DNA of 64,000 nucleotides from CAYPFY01 sp964410105 (lineage in GTDB: Bacteria > Bacteroidota > Ignavibacteria > UBA10030 > SZUA-254), in contig CAYPFY010000002.1 of the NCBI GenBank assembly GCA_964410105.1, forward strand, positions 203,612 to 267,611. Reading direction: 5' to 3'. The position numbers and the translations under genes are program-made. This document shows positions 54,951 through 64,000 of the stretch, piece by piece. Numbering within the stretch: the first letter of the stretch is position 1; each line of letters begins with the position of its first letter. The notes below the pieces were generated by a model. It had not been told where the DNA came from. It saw only the letters and a list, made by a program, of their open reading frames with translations, and ran no database searches.

Positions 54951-55007
54951 CATTACACTAATGGCATTTTGTCGCTCCCGCTCAATCGTAATGCCAAGTG
55001 TGTAATG
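54951..55007. repeat. Long inverted repeat between convergent genes, possible bidirectional terminator
   Basis: CATTACAC (54951-54958) pairs with GTGTAATG (55000-55007) and TGGCATT (54962-54968) with AATGCCA (54990-54996), with a 3x3 internal loop and a 21-base apical loop. It lies between the aminotransferase stop (54906) and the mqnD-type stop (55119). There is no strong T-run on either side. Confidence 0.6.
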
Positions 55008-55118
55008 GTGAGTGGCAAAGAGTTCCTGGAATGTAAAGTGTAAGGTCTCTCTCGAACAGAAGGAATCGGGGGATGGGCGATCAACAATCAATAAAGTGTT
55101 TGAAACTTTCCGAAAGCG

Positions 55119-55964
55119 TCAGAGTATTTTCAAGTCTGCAACCGCTGGTAAAAATCCCCGGCTCCTGCCTATTCGAAAGAGATGCTCCAGGGCGCGTCTT
55201 CCCGCGTCACCCATGTCGATTGTAAGCTGGCTTACATACATTCTAACAAATGTCTCAGCATTCTCCGGCGTCAAGCCTCGTCCCCATTGCATGGCATAAA
55301 GCATCGCCTCCTTTGAGTGGTCGCGTCCATAGAGGATACTCTCTCGCAAGCCGTCCGAAAGCCTTTGGGCCAATGGTTCTCCGAGATCCGTGCGCACGAT
55401 ATCGAGACCTAGCGGAAGCGGTAATCCGCTAGTTTGATCGCGCCAAAGTTCGCCAAAGTCTAGAATTTTGTTATATCCCAGTGATGGATACGTAAGTTGG
55501 CCCTCATGAATCAAAAGACCAGCGTCGATATTTCCGTTAGCAATTCGCGGTATGATTTCATCGAATGGCATATCGACATTCTCAATGCCATTCGTAAATA
55601 ACTTGAATAGTAGAGTTGCGGTTGTCAACCGACCTGGAGTTCCTACGATCTTACCTCGAAGCTGCTCAAGTGTCTTGTACTCTCTTGAAATAATCACTGG
55701 ACCATAACCTTCACCCATGCTGGATCCAGTTCTCATTATCCAGTATCGGCCCGCCAGATACGGGTATGTATGGGCAGAGATCGCTGTGACTTCAAGTTCT
55801 CCTGTCATAGCTCTCTCATTCAAGCTTTGGATATTCTCAATGTGATGTCGGAGAATTATATCTCTGATCCTCACATTGCCACTGGCAAGGCCATAGAACA
55901 TGAAGGCATCATCCGGATCGGGACTATGGCCAATATTAATAGCCCTTTGCGTCATCAAACTCAT
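55119..55964 (-). CDS. mqnD: MqnD-type 1,4-dihydroxy-6-naphthoate synthase family protein
   Basis: 281 residues from the ATG at 55964, with GAGGA four bases upstream. The N-terminal GHSPDPDDAFMFYGL is the hallmark of the MqnA/MqnD family, a periplasmic-binding-protein fold recruited as a menaquinone-pathway enzyme. The later SMGEGYGPVIIS and DAGLLIHEGQLTY also match. The family converts cyclic dehypoxanthine futalosine to dihydroxynaphthoate, but some members of this subgroup have unproven function. No other mqn genes are in the window. Confidence 0.8.
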   Translation of the reverse strand: MSLMTQRAINIGHSPDPDDAFMFYGLASGNVRIRDIILRHHIENIQSLNERAMTGELEVTAISAHTYPYLAGRYWIMRTGSSMGEGYGPVIISREYKTLEQLRGKIVGTPGRLTTATLLFKLFTNGIENVDMPFDEIIPRIANGNIDAGLLIHEGQLTYPSLGYNKILDFGELWRDQTSGLPLPLGLDIVRTDLGEPLAQRLSDGLRESILYGRDHSKEAMLYAMQWGRGLTPENAETFVRMYVSQLTIDMGDAGRRALEHLFRIGRSRGFLPAVADLKIL

Positions 55965-56113
55965 TGTATCCTCATTCTCAAAATTGGCGAATTACTTTTT
56001 ACAAAGTAAAAACAGAATCGCTACCCAAGAACTACCCTCCGCATCCATCGTGTCATGCTGATCATCCCCGCCCGAGTGGGCGCGCCGACGTGCTCACGAT
56101 CGGTCGAGCCGGG

Positions 56114-58285
56114 CTATACCATTCCACTCCTTTTTCGGATAACCAGCTCGACCAAAAAAATTCCTATTATGACCATCCCGAGATAATGCCAACCCCATAG
56201 CTCCACCTCGGTCTCCTGCTTGTTTACTTTGAGGGAGAATCTTTCTCCATAACCAATATCGGCTCCTATCTGCCCCATGGAAACATCATCGTAATTCTTG
56301 CCGCCCGTTTGATAAGCAAGCTGTTCCAGAAGCGATTTATTCATTTTGGTTTCCAGAAACTCCACATTAACTTGGCCTATGGAGAATCTGCCAGTATTTT
56401 GTCCAACGAGAATTCCCTGATGGACCGACTTCCCGGTGAACGCGTATTCTCCCGCGGCAAGGCCATCCGCAGAGCCTTCGTACCTTCCATTTCCAATTGG
56501 ATTCAAACGAATCTGCCGTTGTCCGGCACTTTTTCCAAGATCAACAACTACTTCGGCATCATCGACAGGTCGCAGTTCATTATCGAAGACTTGTCCAGTG
56601 AATTGAACTGGCTCCGCGGTTGTAAAGACATTCTTGGCGGGAGAAATCTGTGAGTTACTTTCATCGTCTTTTGCAGTTAGCCAACGGATGATGCTCGTAA
56701 CGAGCTTTTGAAGGAAGAGATTCGTGGAGGTGCCCCCTTGCGCCGCCAATTGCCAACGCCATATACCATAACCGGTTATCGCAAACGTCTTCTGACCCGC
56801 CATCGAGCGACAGACTATGAGCGGCTCGGCCCTCACCAGATTTTGCAACTTCTGCGTGGCAAGGATGACCGCTTCTGCCTTAGCGGCAAATGTCATTTGC
56901 GTTCTGTAAATCGGAGGCAGTTGACGCCATGTATCAGCTGTGATGCCATCCCCCAGCGATATGACTCCGGTAGTTGTCTTGTCCTCTGCAATGTTCGGAC
57001 TCACGAGAAATTCCGTACTATTCTGCCCAGACCATTTCATAGGAAGTACTGACTCGAACGAGCGCAACTTTGAATAATCAGTGGACTTACCTGAAATGAA
57101 TAGTAGGGGCTTCTTATACTTACTAATTTCCTCCTGAATCTGATTTATAAGCTTTCCGCCTGAGCCGGCTGAGGGGAACCCTAGAAAGATGATACAGTCC
57201 GCGCTATCAATAGTCGAAGTCTGTGGAATTCCATCATAAAATGCTTCCGATGTCCGCTGAACATAAGATTGCACATTGATTTGGCCATCGTCAAGTAACG
57301 ACCGCTGAACTGCAACAAGGTCTGCACTAGGCGCATCGCCAAACAAGACGACACGCATTTTGCTCCGGAGTACTTTTACATAGAACGCGTGTGTATTATT
57401 CTTATCGGTGATCTCGCCAGGCAACGCGGGAATTGCCACCAACAACTTCTTTGTTCCTTCATCGGAAGGTCGGAAAAAGAGCCTGATATGGTATTCGTTT
57501 ATACCCTCTTTTAATGCTATCCCCCCTCGAGCTAGAACCATGTGTCCGTCCGACAGGGAGACTTCTAACTTCTCCTCCTGGTACCCTGAACTCTTTATCG
57601 TCACATCAACTGGAACGCTGGTCCCTGAGAACGCCACCGAATTCGTCATGACGCTTTCGATTAGCACATCTTTCTGCTCAGCGCTATCGCCAATACTGAC
57701 TGTATAAATCGGAATGCCAAGAGCCAGGGCGTCATACAGGGGGTTTCTGCCGGCAGTATAATTGCCATCGGATGCTAATACGACAGCCTGAATGTTTTCG
57801 GCCTCGATTCTTGACTTCAGTTCACCAAGCGCCTCAGATATATTCGTTAACTCGCCATTTATGGGGAGAGATTCGTCGGGGGATTTGGTCACAGGGTATA
57901 GTTTCTGTGCAAAAGGAATATATTCTAATTCAATATTTTGAGGAAACTGCTTCCGGAAGTCATTCTTCAGTAGTCGGTGTATAATAGTGGCTCGATCGCC
58001 TTTCCCGTCGCGAATCGTCATACTCTTGGATACGTCGACAAGTACTGCGATTACAGGAGGCAATATGCTTTTCGTAACTACTCGCATGATCGGTTTAAGA
58101 GCAAGGAGAAGCAAGAGGACCAGAACGAAAGCCCTGAATACTGATAGAGCTATACGTTTCGAGGCGGTTAATGGCGGAAGGGTGAAATGATAGAAAATGA
58201 TAGTAGCACACACAGCAGCAAATTGGAGTGCAACGAGCACTACAATGTTGCCTGACACTGAGAATGTCAATCCGCTATCCGTCAC
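56114..58285 (-). CDS. Membrane VWA-domain protein with a glutaminase-like middle domain
   Basis: 723 residues from a GTG at 58285. Two N-terminal membrane helices (about 12-32 and 45-66), a VWA domain with intact site DVSKS (84-88), a CARF/GATase-like alpha/beta region (about 310-420), a beta-sandwich region and a C-terminal membrane helix (about 697-716). It resembles the VWA membrane proteins that accompany MoxR ATPases in Bacteroidota (BatA-type layout). MoxR lies 278 bases upstream on the same strand. Function unknown; aerotolerance or envelope remodelling is a guess from the family. Confidence 0.78.
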   Translation of the reverse strand: MTDSGLTFSVSGNIVVLVALQFAAVCATIIFYHFTLPPLTASKRIALSVFRAFVLVLLLLLALKPIMRVVTKSILPPVIAVLVDVSKSMTIRDGKGDRATIIHRLLKNDFRKQFPQNIELEYIPFAQKLYPVTKSPDESLPINGELTNISEALGELKSRIEAENIQAVVLASDGNYTAGRNPLYDALALGIPIYTVSIGDSAEQKDVLIESVMTNSVAFSGTSVPVDVTIKSSGYQEEKLEVSLSDGHMVLARGGIALKEGINEYHIRLFFRPSDEGTKKLLVAIPALPGEITDKNNTHAFYVKVLRSKMRVVLFGDAPSADLVAVQRSLLDDGQINVQSYVQRTSEAFYDGIPQTSTIDSADCIIFLGFPSAGSGGKLINQIQEEISKYKKPLLFISGKSTDYSKLRSFESVLPMKWSGQNSTEFLVSPNIAEDKTTTGVISLGDGITADTWRQLPPIYRTQMTFAAKAEAVILATQKLQNLVRAEPLIVCRSMAGQKTFAITGYGIWRWQLAAQGGTSTNLFLQKLVTSIIRWLTAKDDESNSQISPAKNVFTTAEPVQFTGQVFDNELRPVDDAEVVVDLGKSAGQRQIRLNPIGNGRYEGSADGLAAGEYAFTGKSVHQGILVGQNTGRFSIGQVNVEFLETKMNKSLLEQLAYQTGGKNYDDVSMGQIGADIGYGERFSLKVNKQETEVELWGWHYLGMVIIGIFLVELVIRKRSGMV

Positions 58286-58563
58286 ACTGGACTCGAAAAC
58301 GAGTGGTACCCGGGTTTCTTAGCTGATGATTCCATTGAAACAGGACAAGGGTACTAGGTGATGGGATGAAAGGATTCTAGCGGCGAATGGGGGGGTATGT
58401 GTGAGATATCATGATCCGAAAGCAGTGCCGGACTAAGATCGATAGGCCGGGATCCTCGAGAATTGACGGCTTGCAAATCAGTCCTTGACGTTTCCAGACT
58501 TTAAATTTATCGATAGAGAGTGCGGCTCTCCCGGATCACTTTACTTGGTGTTCGCCCCGTAAG

Positions 58564-59568
58564 TCATCCATCTGCAAGCAGTCTCTCTATGATCTGGATT
58601 GTTGTGACACCATCTGCCTCGGCGTTAAAGTTTGGCACAATACGGTGGCGAAGGACGGGACCAACAATTCTTCGTATGTCTTCAATCTCTGGCGAATGCC
58701 TTCCCTCGAGAATGGCTCTCGCCTTTGCACCTAGAATCAAATACTGAGATGCCCGAGGCCCTGCCCCCCAACTAAGCCAATCCTTAACGAACTGAGGCGA
58801 GTCAGGTGATTTCGGTCGCGTCCGAGTTACGATACTCACTGCGTAAGCAATCACGTTTTCCGCCACGGGAACTCGTCGGACGAGATTCTGATAGAACAGA
58901 ATTTGGTTCTGGTCTAAAACATGTTTGAGATCGGGCTGGTACATACTAGTTGTCGATTTCACTATTTCCAGCTCTTCATCCTGTGTAGGATAATCAAGCC
59001 AGAGATTAAACATGAACCGATCGAGTTGAGCTTCAGGAAGGGGATAAGTTCCCTCCTGTTCAATAGGATTCTGGGTGGCTAGGACAAAGAACGGCTCGTC
59101 GAGTGCGTATGCCTGACCCGCAGCAGTCACATGATGTTCCTGCATTGCCTCCAAAAGTGCGGCCTGTGTTTTGGGTGGTGTTCGATTTATTTCGTCCGCA
59201 AGCAGGATATTTGCGAATACAGGGCCTTTAATGAACCTGAATGACTTGTTTCCTGTGACCCGATTGTCTTCGAGTATCTCTGTTCCGGTAATATCGCTCG
59301 GCATAAGATCGGGCGTAAATTGGATCCGGCTGAACTTGAGGTTCAGCACATCTGCAACGGTCTTAATGAGCAGTGTCTTCGCCAGCCCTGGGACACCGAC
59401 TAGGAGGCAATGTCCTCTTGCGAGTAATGCAAGCAACATTTGCTCGACCGTATTCTCCTGGCCTACTATCACCTTCGCGATTTCATCCTTGAGTCCACGA
59501 AAGCTCGAGGCGAGCGCAGCAACAGCTTCTACATCATTGATAGAATTCGAGGGTGGGGTAGTTGTCAT
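58564..59568 (-). CDS. MoxR-family AAA+ ATPase
   Basis: 334 residues from the ATG at 59568, which lies 16 bases past the upstream parvulin stop; a longer frame overlaps that gene and is rejected. Walker A GVPGLAKT (58-65), Walker B LLADEINR, the TQNPIEQEGTYPLPEAQLDRF sensor/arginine region are canonical MoxR. MoxR proteins act as chaperones with VWA partners; the membrane VWA gene downstream is the likely partner. Confidence 0.94.
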   Translation of the reverse strand: MTTTPPSNSINDVEAVAALASSFRGLKDEIAKVIVGQENTVEQMLLALLARGHCLLVGVPGLAKTLLIKTVADVLNLKFSRIQFTPDLMPSDITGTEILEDNRVTGNKSFRFIKGPVFANILLADEINRTPPKTQAALLEAMQEHHVTAAGQAYALDEPFFVLATQNPIEQEGTYPLPEAQLDRFMFNLWLDYPTQDEELEIVKSTTSMYQPDLKHVLDQNQILFYQNLVRRVPVAENVIAYAVSIVTRTRPKSPDSPQFVKDWLSWGAGPRASQYLILGAKARAILEGRHSPEIEDIRRIVGPVLRHRIVPNFNAEADGVTTIQIIERLLADG

Positions 59569-59584
59569 GGGAACGGGAAGGTTG

Positions 59585-60877
59585 TCAAAGTCTTTTCTCC
59601 CAGTAAATTTCCGTACGAAGTTGTGCCATCCACTTTTGGTACTCCGATGATCGCTTGTAAGACGTTGCCAGCTGCTCAACATGTTTCCAGTCTTGCGGTA
59701 ATCGCATTGGATGTTCGGGGAGGCGTGTTTTCAAGTAAACGATTTGGTATCCGGGAGATTTTTCCGAGCGAACCTCAACGGGATTGCTAACTTCCCCAGC
59801 GTGCAATTTAGATAGGGTTTCTATTAGAGACGGGTCAATTTGAGTAACGGGAAGCTTTCCCAGATACCCACCCAAAGGTCCGGTAGTCTTATCATTAGAA
59901 TATCGCCTCGCGAGATCGGCAAAATCTGCACCAAGCGCAATACTGTCCCTCAAGCCATTTAGAAATGAACGCGTCGATTCAGCGGCGGTTGAGTCGTTCT
60001 TGAATTTCATGAGAATATGGCGAGGATGAACTTGATCCCCCCGCCTCTCAAGCAGCTGGATTATGTGGAAGCCCAGAGGAGTTTCAATTATCCCGGAGAT
60101 TTCTCTCTCCTTGAGGGAAAAGACAACCTCCTCAAAATCTTTGAAAAACTCACCTCGCCTAACGAATCCTAAGTCTCCCCCTTGAAGTGCAGTACCCCTA
60201 TCCTGTGAGTATCTTCGCGCAAATTCAGCGAAATCACCCCCCGCTTCAATCGAATCAAGGATTTGTCCCAACTGTACTTTAGTACTATTGCGAGCGGATA
60301 CCCCAATGCTTGGAATTCGGAAAATATGATAGATTTCTACTTCTTCAGGCACGTTCGGGAGACTATCCTTGAAATGATTATAGAATTCCTCGACTTCTCG
60401 TTTTGATGGTTGGAGGTCCCCAAATTTTACCTGCTGGAGTGTTTGGATGAGCAATTGTTTGCGCGTTTCATCCCGAAATTCATGCCTTATCTTCGTGATT
60501 GGCATTCCATATAGTTCTTCAACCTTCTTTTCGGATCCGAGCTGTTGGATCCGTTGAGCAACTAGGGCTTCAAGTTGATTCGTTACCTGGTCCTCACTGA
60601 TTGATATCGTTGTATCCTCAAGGGCTCGATTCAAGATGAGCTTCTCATTGATCATCGCCTCTAGGACCTGCTGCTTTATTTCTGGCGACGTTCGCTCGAC
60701 ACGGTTGTTAAAGGCATAGAACTCCGCTTGAGAATTGAGGTCTGAAAGCAGGATGGGTTCCTTACCCACGATGGCAACAATTCCTTCGATGCTTGTGGTT
60801 TGCGCCAAGAGTGACCCGCTCACTCGAAGAAGGGCACAAAATAGAATTACAGCCTGAGCACGATAATTATTATTCAC
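59585..60877 (-). CDS. SurA-like periplasmic peptidyl-prolyl isomerase with two parvulin domains
   Basis: 430 residues from a GTG at 60877 that overlaps the upstream lipoprotein stop by 8 bases. Signal peptide to about residue 26. An N-terminal chaperone region (SurA_N-like, about 30-160) is followed by parvulin domains at about 175-268 and 280-375, each with the pattern of FARRYSQD...GGDLGFV and LGFHIIQLLERR. SurA helps outer-membrane proteins fold. Third of three folding-factor genes in a row. Confidence 0.9.
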   Translation of the reverse strand: MNNNYRAQAVILFCALLRVSGSLLAQTTSIEGIVAIVGKEPILLSDLNSQAEFYAFNNRVERTSPEIKQQVLEAMINEKLILNRALEDTTISISEDQVTNQLEALVAQRIQQLGSEKKVEELYGMPITKIRHEFRDETRKQLLIQTLQQVKFGDLQPSKREVEEFYNHFKDSLPNVPEEVEIYHIFRIPSIGVSARNSTKVQLGQILDSIEAGGDFAEFARRYSQDRGTALQGGDLGFVRRGEFFKDFEEVVFSLKEREISGIIETPLGFHIIQLLERRGDQVHPRHILMKFKNDSTAAESTRSFLNGLRDSIALGADFADLARRYSNDKTTGPLGGYLGKLPVTQIDPSLIETLSKLHAGEVSNPVEVRSEKSPGYQIVYLKTRLPEHPMRLPQDWKHVEQLATSYKRSSEYQKWMAQLRTEIYWEKRL

Positions 60878-61733
60878 GGTGGAAATGTTCTGTCGTATCG
60901 ATCAGTTTCGAATCTGATATAATTTCAACATTGTACCGAGTGCGAAGGGTTCCGAGCATATCGATATAAGCTTGGCGTCTTCGTTCCACCTGAAGACGCA
61001 TTTGGACTTCGTTCCGGACAAGCTCGAATGGTGCTGGTTGACCCTTTTGCACCCCCCCAAGTGGCTGAATGATACAGTATCCCGACGCGAACCGCACAGG
61101 GAATGATATTTCGCCGAAATCTAGACTGCTGGCGACCTTCCAAAGTTCTGAAGGAAAAAGTGTGCGCTGTGAAAAATATCGTTGATTGATATTGGACATA
61201 AACGTCGGACCCGATGCTGTGTCAGACGCTACGCGCCTGAGCGCCTCATTCCAGGATGTTCCTTTGCTCGCAAGGGCTGCAAATTCAGCGGCTTGTTGAC
61301 GTGTCACAAATGTGACGAGATTTAGCTTTATTTCATCGTCTCGCATAAAGAATTCTTGCGAATGGCTGTTAAAGTAACTCTTTAGCCTAGTCTCATCGAT
61401 GTTGGAGGTATCGTCCTCCATTCTGTTGAGAAGAAACGCCTGGATTGTTAGCTGCCGATTCGCCTGCCGGATCTCATCTTGTAGCCATTCGGTCTTGTCA
61501 ATTCCAATCCTTTTTGCCTCCTGGTAGATGATTTCGTCGTCCACCCAGTGTGAAACGTACTCTTTCAACCGATGAGAAAATGGCTTCTGCGACGAATCGA
61601 CCTGTGCGAGTGCATCTTCAACTGTCAGCTCGGCGTCCCCAACTCGAGCTAGGAATTCGCGAGGCTTCGGTTGGCGGCAGCTTGCAACGAATAGTAGTAC
61701 GACACCTCCCGTCAGAATGAAAAGCTGGTTCAT
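60870..61733 (-). CDS. SurA/PpiC-related lipoprotein
   Basis: 287 residues. Lipoprotein signal with lipobox VASC (Cys at about 19). The following helical region (VEDALAQVDSSQKPFSHRLKEYV) resembles the SurA N-terminal chaperone domain, and the C-terminal part (LWKVASSLDFGEISFPVRFASGYCII) is a weak parvulin-like domain. Probably an inner- or outer-membrane-anchored folding factor working with its neighbours. Confidence 0.75.
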   Translation of the reverse strand: MNQLFILTGGVVLLFVASCRQPKPREFLARVGDAELTVEDALAQVDSSQKPFSHRLKEYVSHWVDDEIIYQEAKRIGIDKTEWLQDEIRQANRQLTIQAFLLNRMEDDTSNIDETRLKSYFNSHSQEFFMRDDEIKLNLVTFVTRQQAAEFAALASKGTSWNEALRRVASDTASGPTFMSNINQRYFSQRTLFPSELWKVASSLDFGEISFPVRFASGYCIIQPLGGVQKGQPAPFELVRNEVQMRLQVERRRQAYIDMLGTLRTRYNVEIISDSKLIDTTEHFHRE

Positions 61734-61741
61734 CGATGTGA

Positions 61742-63742
61742 TTAGGGCTGCTTGAAAGCGTCCCTCAGAGCATCAGGATATTCCTTGACAGGGTAGCGCA
61801 ATCTAATCTTATCCAACCATTGTCGTTCGAGTTCTTTCGACTCATGGTCTTGGTAGGCATTCGAAACTTCAGCACCCGCATCCTCGTATGATTTCGGATG
61901 GGCAGGAGTGCGGGCCATAAGTTTCACAATAACCGTTGTGCCGCTCTCCAACTCTAATGGTTCAGACATTTCCCCAGTTTTTAAATTAAGAGCATACCTA
62001 GTCAGAGTATCAGTATCCACCTGCTGCATACCGCGCGAACCGTCTTGTTTACGTCCCTCACGATTCTCTCCATATCGCGCTACCAAGGAGTTGTAATCTC
62101 TACCCTTTAGTAAAGAATCATACACCATGTATGCTAAAGTGTCAGAGTCAAACGTTAGAACACTTATATTGACTTGCGCTGGGGACATAAAAGCAGCTAA
62201 GTGCTGTTGGTAATATCGTCTGAGCGATGAATCGGAGACAGAGGTCTTATTCCAAACCTCCATCTGTTCGGCTTTGTAGAGGACTATCCCATCAGCGTAC
62301 TCATTCATCAACTCTTTAAAATCGGGGTCACGACTCTCCAATCCCTCAGCTCTTCTCTCTAGAAGGAGAATTTCAGAAATCCGTTCGATCTTGGAGGTAA
62401 TTTCGCTCCTTCTAAGCGGAGTCGATCGGAAATCCGTCTTTTTACTTAGCATTGTGATGATTGAGTCCACCGTCAGACTGTGTCCGTCCATCACAATCAA
62501 TGGCTTCACACGAAGATTTGGCGAAATCCCTTCTCCCCATAAGGTATCATCGGTTGTCTTTGATGAATCCAAACTCGCGAGAAAAGTACGCATAACTTCA
62601 TCTTGAACGGCCAGGTTGTACTCGCGCTTCAAGACCGAAACGTAGCGTTCATAGTCCTCTTGATATCTTTGCTGTTGATATAATTTCTTCATTTCTTCCG
62701 CGATGGCCATAAATGGCTGCATTGGCTTCACGCTATCACAGTGTATTAAGTGGTATCCAAACGGTGATTTGATTATGCCAGACGTTTCGCCCATCTGGAG
62801 TTTGAAAGCTGCTTCATCAAACGGAAGCACGAAGCGTCTCCGTTCGAACCATCCTAGGTCGCCATTCTGATTTGAACTTCCTACATCCTCAGAAAATCTT
62901 TTCGCAAGTTGATGGAACTCCCATCCCCTACTCAGACTATCCCGAACAGCTCTTATGCGTACCAATGCGTTCGCAGTGTCAGATTGATCTGTCGCATTTT
63001 GAAACCGTGTCATGATGTGACTAACCTTGATGGACCCGCGAACTGGCTTTCGATCAACTATCTGAATAATATGGTAGCCAAATGGAGAGCGCACCGGTAG
63101 ATCACTTAATTCGCCTTTCCTCATGGAATATGCCGCGTTTTCAAATGCGCCGACCATTTGACCGCCTGTGAAATAGTATAAGTCGCCACCATTCTGCTTG
63201 ACTGTAGGATCCTCAGAATATTGGAGTGCCAAGAGATCGAATCTCGCACCACGCTTTGCGGCTTTTATGACCTCCATCGCCTTTGAAAAGGCTTTGATTG
63301 TCTCTTGTGGCGTGGCCTCTGGGCCAAGCCGGAACAGAATGTGCTGCGCTCTAATCTCTTCTGTGCGTCGCTCATAAAGTTGCTTGATTCCGGGTTTACT
63401 TATTTCTTTCTCAATCAAATATGTCGTCGCCAGATTTGTTCTATATTCTCTCAATTCCCGGACGATGTCAGTGTCCCCGGGCAACCTCCGATCATACGCA
63501 TCTTGGAGCTTTAGTTTGTAATTGGCAAGGAGCTCGAGAAAATGTTCGCGTTCTTCCGCAGAAATCTTCCGAGCAGCCTCGATCCCGCCCCCATTTCGGT
63601 TATAAAACTCTTCATACTCCCTCAGCGTTACTTTATTTGGACCGATTTCTAGGACGACGGTCTCGCCCGATTTGAGAGAGCAGCCATTGAGCCCCGTCAA
63701 AAAAAGAAAAGGGATGAGACCCATCCCGCGCAACGTAACCAT
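61742..63742 (-). CDS. Large PpiC-type lipoprotein foldase with two or more parvulin domains
   Basis: 666 residues from the ATG at 63742 (an in-frame TTG two codons earlier is possible). Lipobox LNGC at the end of a hydrophobic signal. Parvulin domains occupy about 130-235 (AQHILFRLGP ... GYHIIQIVDRKP) and about 240-350 (VSHIMTRFQN ... GYHLIHCDSV); a third, more divergent copy may lie at about 520-620. It begins the operon of three folding factors, MoxR and perhaps the VWA protein. Confidence 0.86.
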   Translation of the reverse strand: MVTLRGMGLIPFLFLTGLNGCSLKSGETVVLEIGPNKVTLREYEEFYNRNGGGIEAARKISAEEREHFLELLANYKLKLQDAYDRRLPGDTDIVRELREYRTNLATTYLIEKEISKPGIKQLYERRTEEIRAQHILFRLGPEATPQETIKAFSKAMEVIKAAKRGARFDLLALQYSEDPTVKQNGGDLYYFTGGQMVGAFENAAYSMRKGELSDLPVRSPFGYHIIQIVDRKPVRGSIKVSHIMTRFQNATDQSDTANALVRIRAVRDSLSRGWEFHQLAKRFSEDVGSSNQNGDLGWFERRRFVLPFDEAAFKLQMGETSGIIKSPFGYHLIHCDSVKPMQPFMAIAEEMKKLYQQQRYQEDYERYVSVLKREYNLAVQDEVMRTFLASLDSSKTTDDTLWGEGISPNLRVKPLIVMDGHSLTVDSIITMLSKKTDFRSTPLRRSEITSKIERISEILLLERRAEGLESRDPDFKELMNEYADGIVLYKAEQMEVWNKTSVSDSSLRRYYQQHLAAFMSPAQVNISVLTFDSDTLAYMVYDSLLKGRDYNSLVARYGENREGRKQDGSRGMQQVDTDTLTRYALNLKTGEMSEPLELESGTTVIVKLMARTPAHPKSYEDAGAEVSNAYQDHESKELERQWLDKIRLRYPVKEYPDALRDAFKQP

Positions 63743-63801
63743 ATCCAAATTTCCCTTCCTTTAGAACTCCGTGCGGCTCGCTTGAGGATTCATTAAAGGC
63801 T

Positions 63802-63830
63802 AGTATAACCAAAAAACTGGAATTTCTCAA
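63802..63830 (-). promoter_or_regulatory. Sigma-70-type promoter of the folding-factor operon
   Basis: Minus strand: TTGAGA (63825-63830), 17-base spacer, TATACT (63802-63807). About 60 bases before the ATG at 63742. Confidence 0.6.
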
Positions 63831-64000
63831 CCGAAATCAGGTTCGGCTGGTTGCCCGGACCACCAAGGGGACCCTTCTAAGCATCTTATGTCACTCTTCA
63901 TGAGTTCTTGATTGTATTGTGTCTTTATGTCAAGGGGATGAATTGGAGTCAATAGCAAATGTTGTGTAAATATTTCAAGCGGCGATCCGCACCTTTCGTT

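Noticed and set aside
1..64000. CRISPR arrays, insertion sequences, prophage, attachment sites
   Set aside because: No regularly spaced direct repeats, transposase, integrase or phage structural genes were seen.

Overview
The window reads as chromosomal DNA of a member of the Bacteroidota/Chlorobiota/Ignavibacteriota group. The main reason is the 1454-residue secreted protein at 37535-41899, which ends in a type IX secretion C-terminal domain opening with the motif QNYPNPFNP. Supporting signs are a FadL/OmpP1-type outer-membrane protein, several signal-peptide beta-barrel candidates, an MqnD-type protein (futalosine menaquinone route), a Kdo-activating enzyme (Gram-negative LPS) and promoters of the form TTG-N20-TAnnTTTG. 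Coding density is high, genes sit in short same-strand runs with many ATGA/GTGA overlaps, and I see no rRNA, tRNA, CRISPR array, insertion sequence or prophage.

Layout. 1-5.9 kb (minus strand): an S45 penicillin-acylase-family hydrolase running off the left edge, a FadL-type porin, a Tyr/Pro-rich lipoprotein and a small outer-membrane protein. 6.0-8.7 kb: an AAA ATPase with a cysteine cluster plus a VWA partner. 9.0-15.4 kb: a tightly coupled run of a HisA-like protein, a PfkB kinase, dapB, dapA, dapD, an RmlD-type SDR and serS. 15.6-20.8 kb: a heterodimeric ABC exporter and a DUF4139 protein. 20.8-24.3 kb: fbp divergent from etfB-etfA-BFN nuclease. 24.3-27.1 kb (minus): pdxJ, a YbbR protein, and a separate two-gene bacterial microcompartment (BMC) shell operon. 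27.2-35.8 kb: AsmA-like protein, rsmA, mgtE, PAP2 phosphatase, PlsC acyltransferase, gatC, kdsB, DUF502, leading into pyrG (to 37.4 kb). 37.5-48.6 kb: the T9SS cargo protein, glgX-like debranching enzyme, a beta-CASP metallo-hydrolase, a decayed SDR pseudogene, an unknown outer-membrane protein and an anti-sigma-type ATPase. 48.6-50.5 kb (minus): mdh, rpmA, rplU. 50.6-55.9 kb: a sparse zone with unknown small ORFs, a lone receiver protein, DUF3108, an aminotransferase and an mqnD-type gene. 56.1-63.7 kb (minus): three parvulin-type folding factors, a MoxR ATPase and a membrane VWA protein.

How the parts fit. Much of the window serves the envelope: LPS precursor activation (kdsB with pyrG supplying CTP), phospholipid synthesis (PlsC, PAP2), periplasmic folding (the parvulin operon), AsmA, outer-membrane proteins and T9SS export. 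Lysine/diaminopimelate synthesis, ETF electron transfer, gluconeogenesis (fbp), glycogen metabolism and malate dehydrogenase make up the metabolic part.

The items most deserving attention are the orphan BMC shell pair, where one protein has a EutK-like extension and the promoter region carries a perfect 9-bp inverted repeat, and the HisA-like protein at the head of the lysine operon, which seems to lack the catalytic Asp127-equivalent. All assignments come from reading the sequence by eye; no database search was run.
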